A stretch of DNA of 7,092 bases from a bacterium (GTDB lineage Bacteria; Elusimicrobiota; Elusimicrobia; Elusimicrobiales; UBA9959), in NCBI GenBank assembly GCA_021845705.1, contig JAJZVJ010000120.1, positions 1-7,092 of the forward strand, read 5' to 3'. This document shows positions 5,346-7,092 of the stretch, piece after piece. A model generated the notes under the pieces. The model was not told the DNA's origin and did not search any database. It worked only from the letters and a program-made list of their open reading frames with translations. Numbering within the stretch: position 1 is the first letter of the stretch; each line of letters starts with the position of its first letter. The translations under genes were made by a program, and so were the position numbers.

Positions 5346-6749
5346 ATGAGCATACGCACCAAACTGATCCTCTTCATCCTCACACTCCTTACGGCGATCT
5401 CGGCGGTAACAGCGTTCCTGTTCCTGCATAACGAGTGGGCATCCATTTCCTCCAACAGCCAGAAAAAGAATCTCCAGGTGCTCCTCTCCATGTCGGAAGT
5501 CTGCAAGGAGATCCACGGCGCGCCGGGGAAGTCCTCCGCCTACAAATATTTCAAGGCGTTCCTCAAATCCCCGGAGATCATAAAGGTCTCGTGCAGCGGC
5601 CCCGGCGGCCGGGTGTTTATGGAAGAGCGCTACCACAGCCCCGCCCAGATACCGCTGCGCTACTACTTCAAGAATTTTTCCCCTCCGCTGACCGGGGTGT
5701 GGGAGACCAGCAGCGACAACGGCGTAGAGATCCTGAGGGCCTCGCTCACCGCTAGGAGCCGCGGGGCCGAGATCACGGCGAGCGTGGATTTTTCCACACA
5801 GCTTATCTACCAGGAAATGGACTCTTCCCTGCGGAGGTCTTCAGCCAGCTTTTTCATAATCCTCTCGCTGGCTTTCGCCATCGGCTGCGCCGGCACGCTG
5901 ATAATAACCAGGGTCATCGCCGGCCCCATCCAGGCCATAGCGGAAGCGGCCCGCATAATAGGCTCGGGACAGCTTAACCACAGGGTCCCGGTCAAGTCCG
6001 AAGACGAAATGGGCAGGCTGGCCTTGGAGTTCAACAGGATGGCCGACAGGCTGAAGGAATTCGACGAGATGAAACGCGATTTCGTCTCGAGCATTACCCA
6101 CGACCTGCGCTCGCCGGTGACCGGGATAGAGCTGTGCGCCGATATAATAAGAAAGCTGGCGGAAAAGCGCGACTACGACAGGATCCCCGAGCAGGTTTTC
6201 TCCATAAACGAGCATTCCCAGCGCCTTAACCGGTTCATTGATTCCATGCTTGAGGTTTCAAAAATAGAGTCCGGAAAGCTGAACCTGACGATAAAACCGG
6301 TCAACCTTGAGGACCTGGTGGACAGGGCCGTGCGCGCCTTCAGAACTTACGCGGCCCAGAAAGGCCTTAAACTGGAGTTCATCGTTGACGGCGAGGTCCC
6401 GGACACGCGCGGCGACCCCGACCGCCTTTACCAGGTACTGGCCAACGTCATAGGCAACGCCGTAAAATTCACCGACTCCGGCTCCGTCAGCGTCTTCATA
6501 GAGACCCTGCCCGGGTGGCAGAAGGTGCGCGTGTGCGATACGGGCATAGGTATCCCGCCGCACGAACTTAACAATATTTTCAGCAAGTTCTACAGGATAA
6601 GCTCAGGCCGGCGGGAGTATCCTTCCGCAAGGCAGGGCACCGGCCTGGGCCTTTTCATCGCCAAGTACCTGATAGAACTGCACGGCGGCAGGATCCAGGC
6701 GGAGAGCGGAACGGGAGGAAGCGTGTTCTCCGTCTTCCTGCCTTCATAA
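5346..6749 (+). CDS. Membrane-bound sensor histidine kinase with HAMP domain
   Basis: Sensor of a two-component system: a periplasmic signal controls autophosphorylation and phosphotransfer to the adjacent response regulator. 467 residues. TM1 is at about 6-28. An extracytoplasmic domain of about 135 residues (29-166) shows no motif I recognise. TM2 is at about 168-190, followed by a HAMP linker (about 190-240, with Pro194 and the DEMG turn at 220-223). The dimerisation helix has the H box SSITHDLRSP with phosphoacceptor His252. The ATPase domain has N box NVIGNAVKFT (367-376), G1 DTGIGI (398-403), F box FSKFYR (412-417) and G2 GTGLGL (431-436), all intact. The ATG at 5346 is required to keep TM1, yet lies only 7 nt after the tRNA with no Shine-Dalgarno sequence. 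The response regulator begins 12 nt after the stop. Confidence 0.95.
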   Translation: MSIRTKLILFILTLLTAISAVTAFLFLHNEWASISSNSQKKNLQVLLSMSEVCKEIHGAPGKSSAYKYFKAFLKSPEIIKVSCSGPGGRVFMEERYHSPAQIPLRYYFKNFSPPLTGVWETSSDNGVEILRASLTARSRGAEITASVDFSTQLIYQEMDSSLRRSSASFFIILSLAFAIGCAGTLIITRVIAGPIQAIAEAARIIGSGQLNHRVPVKSEDEMGRLALEFNRMADRLKEFDEMKRDFVSSITHDLRSPVTGIELCADIIRKLAEKRDYDRIPEQVFSINEHSQRLNRFIDSMLEVSKIESGKLNLTIKPVNLEDLVDRAVRAFRTYAAQKGLKLEFIVDGEVPDTRGDPDRLYQVLANVIGNAVKFTDSGSVSVFIETLPGWQKVRVCDTGIGIPPHELNNIFSKFYRISSGRREYPSARQGTGLGLFIAKYLIELHGGRIQAESGTGGSVFSVFLPS

Positions 6750-6754
6750 AGGAG
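6748..6754 (+). promoter_or_regulatory. Shine-Dalgarno site of the response regulator gene
   Basis: AAAGGAG overlaps the last two bases of the histidine kinase stop codon and lies 7 nt before the ATG at 6762. It is a strong site at ideal spacing, in contrast to the kinase gene, which has none. It supports coupled production of the pair. Confidence 0.7.
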
Positions 6755-6761
6755 ATTTTTT

Positions 6762-7092
6762 ATGCCGCCCAAACAGACCATACTGGTAGTTGACGACGAA
6801 CTGGCGCTCCTTAAATCCGTAAAGGAGCGCCTCGAGCTGGAGAACTTCAGCGTGCTTACCTGCACTTCAGCGGAGCAGGCGCTGGTAACGCTGACCGGCT
6901 TTACCCCGGACCTGATGGTGGTGGACCTCAGGCTCCCGGGCATGAGCGGCCTTGACCTGTGCAGGCAGGTCCGCTCTTCGGATAAACCGGGCAGGCTGGT
7001 GCCCATACTTTTTCTCACCACGGACAGGAGCGAGGTGAACAAGGTACTCGGGCTTGAACTGGGCGGCGACGATTACATGACCAAGCCCTTCA
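6762..7092 (+). CDS. Two-component response regulator, receiver domain (3' end beyond window)
   Basis: Cognate partner of the preceding histidine kinase. 110 codons are visible, almost the whole receiver domain. It begins MPPKQTILVVDDE with the acidic pocket Asp11-Asp12. The phosphoacceptor is Asp55 in LMVVDLRLPGMSG, the conserved Thr is at 86-87 in LFLTTD, and the switch Lys is Lys108 in the final TKPF. The GLELGGDDYMTKPF ending is typical of OmpR/PhoB-type regulators, so a winged-helix DNA-binding domain probably follows, but it lies outside the window and an NtrC-like or stand-alone receiver cannot be excluded. Confidence 0.93.
   Translation, partial: MPPKQTILVVDDELALLKSVKERLELENFSVLTCTSAEQALVTLTGFTPDLMVVDLRLPGMSGLDLCRQVRSSDKPGRLVPILFLTTDRSEVNKVLGLELGGDDYMTKPF

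Noticed and set aside
5244..5636. 130-codon minus-strand frame covering the tRNA and kinase start
   Set aside because: It reads through the antisense of a well-formed tRNA and of TM1 of the kinase. The fragment resembling MRPARFERAATRL is the familiar spurious translation of antisense tRNA sequence.
1..7092. Mobile element, CRISPR array, toxin-antitoxin or defence system
   Set aside because: No transposase, integrase, spaced repeats, att-like duplication of the tRNA end, or small paired ORFs were found; all coding space is taken by housekeeping and signalling genes.

Overview
This 7.1 kb window of GC-rich bacterial chromosome holds two divergently transcribed housekeeping units. Leftward (minus strand) runs the end of a division cluster with two unusual companions: ftsQ, ftsA, ftsZ, pilT and a deoxynucleoside kinase. 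Rightward (plus strand) runs tRNA-Lys(UUU), a membrane histidine kinase and the start of its response regulator. Both window edges cut a gene: the kinase loses only a few C-terminal residues, and the response regulator is cut after its receiver lysine.

The host has FtsA/FtsZ-based division, a type IV pilus retraction ATPase and a single-membrane-span FtsQ, so it is probably a diderm, pilus-bearing bacterium. The ftsQAZ-pilT-deoxynucleoside kinase order, high GC with many ATA and AGG codons, and a tRNA without an encoded CCA do not fit a model proteobacterium. An uncultured lineage such as Elusimicrobiota is my best guess, but it is inference and weakly held. Nothing suggests mobile DNA, CRISPR, phage or a defence system.

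Layout: 1-626 (-) deoxynucleoside kinase; 627-709 GC-rich spacer with a 10-bp direct repeat; 710-1798 (-) pilT; 1814-2968 (-) ftsZ; 2968-4200 (-) ftsA, whose stop overlaps the ftsZ start by one base; 4260-5078 (-) ftsQ; 5079-5266 divergent promoter region; 5267-5338 (+) tRNA-Lys; 5346-6749 (+) histidine kinase; 6762-7092 (+) response regulator.

The division genes act together: FtsA anchors FtsZ polymers to the membrane and FtsQ links the ring to periplasmic wall synthesis. PilT and the nucleoside kinase appear to ride on the same transcript. The most interesting region is 5079-5350. There, two back-to-back promoters share a short control region with a perfect 7-bp dyad over one -35 box, a 24-codon leader ORF ends just before ftsQ, and the histidine kinase gene starts only 7 nt after the tRNA, leaving no room for a ribosome binding site.
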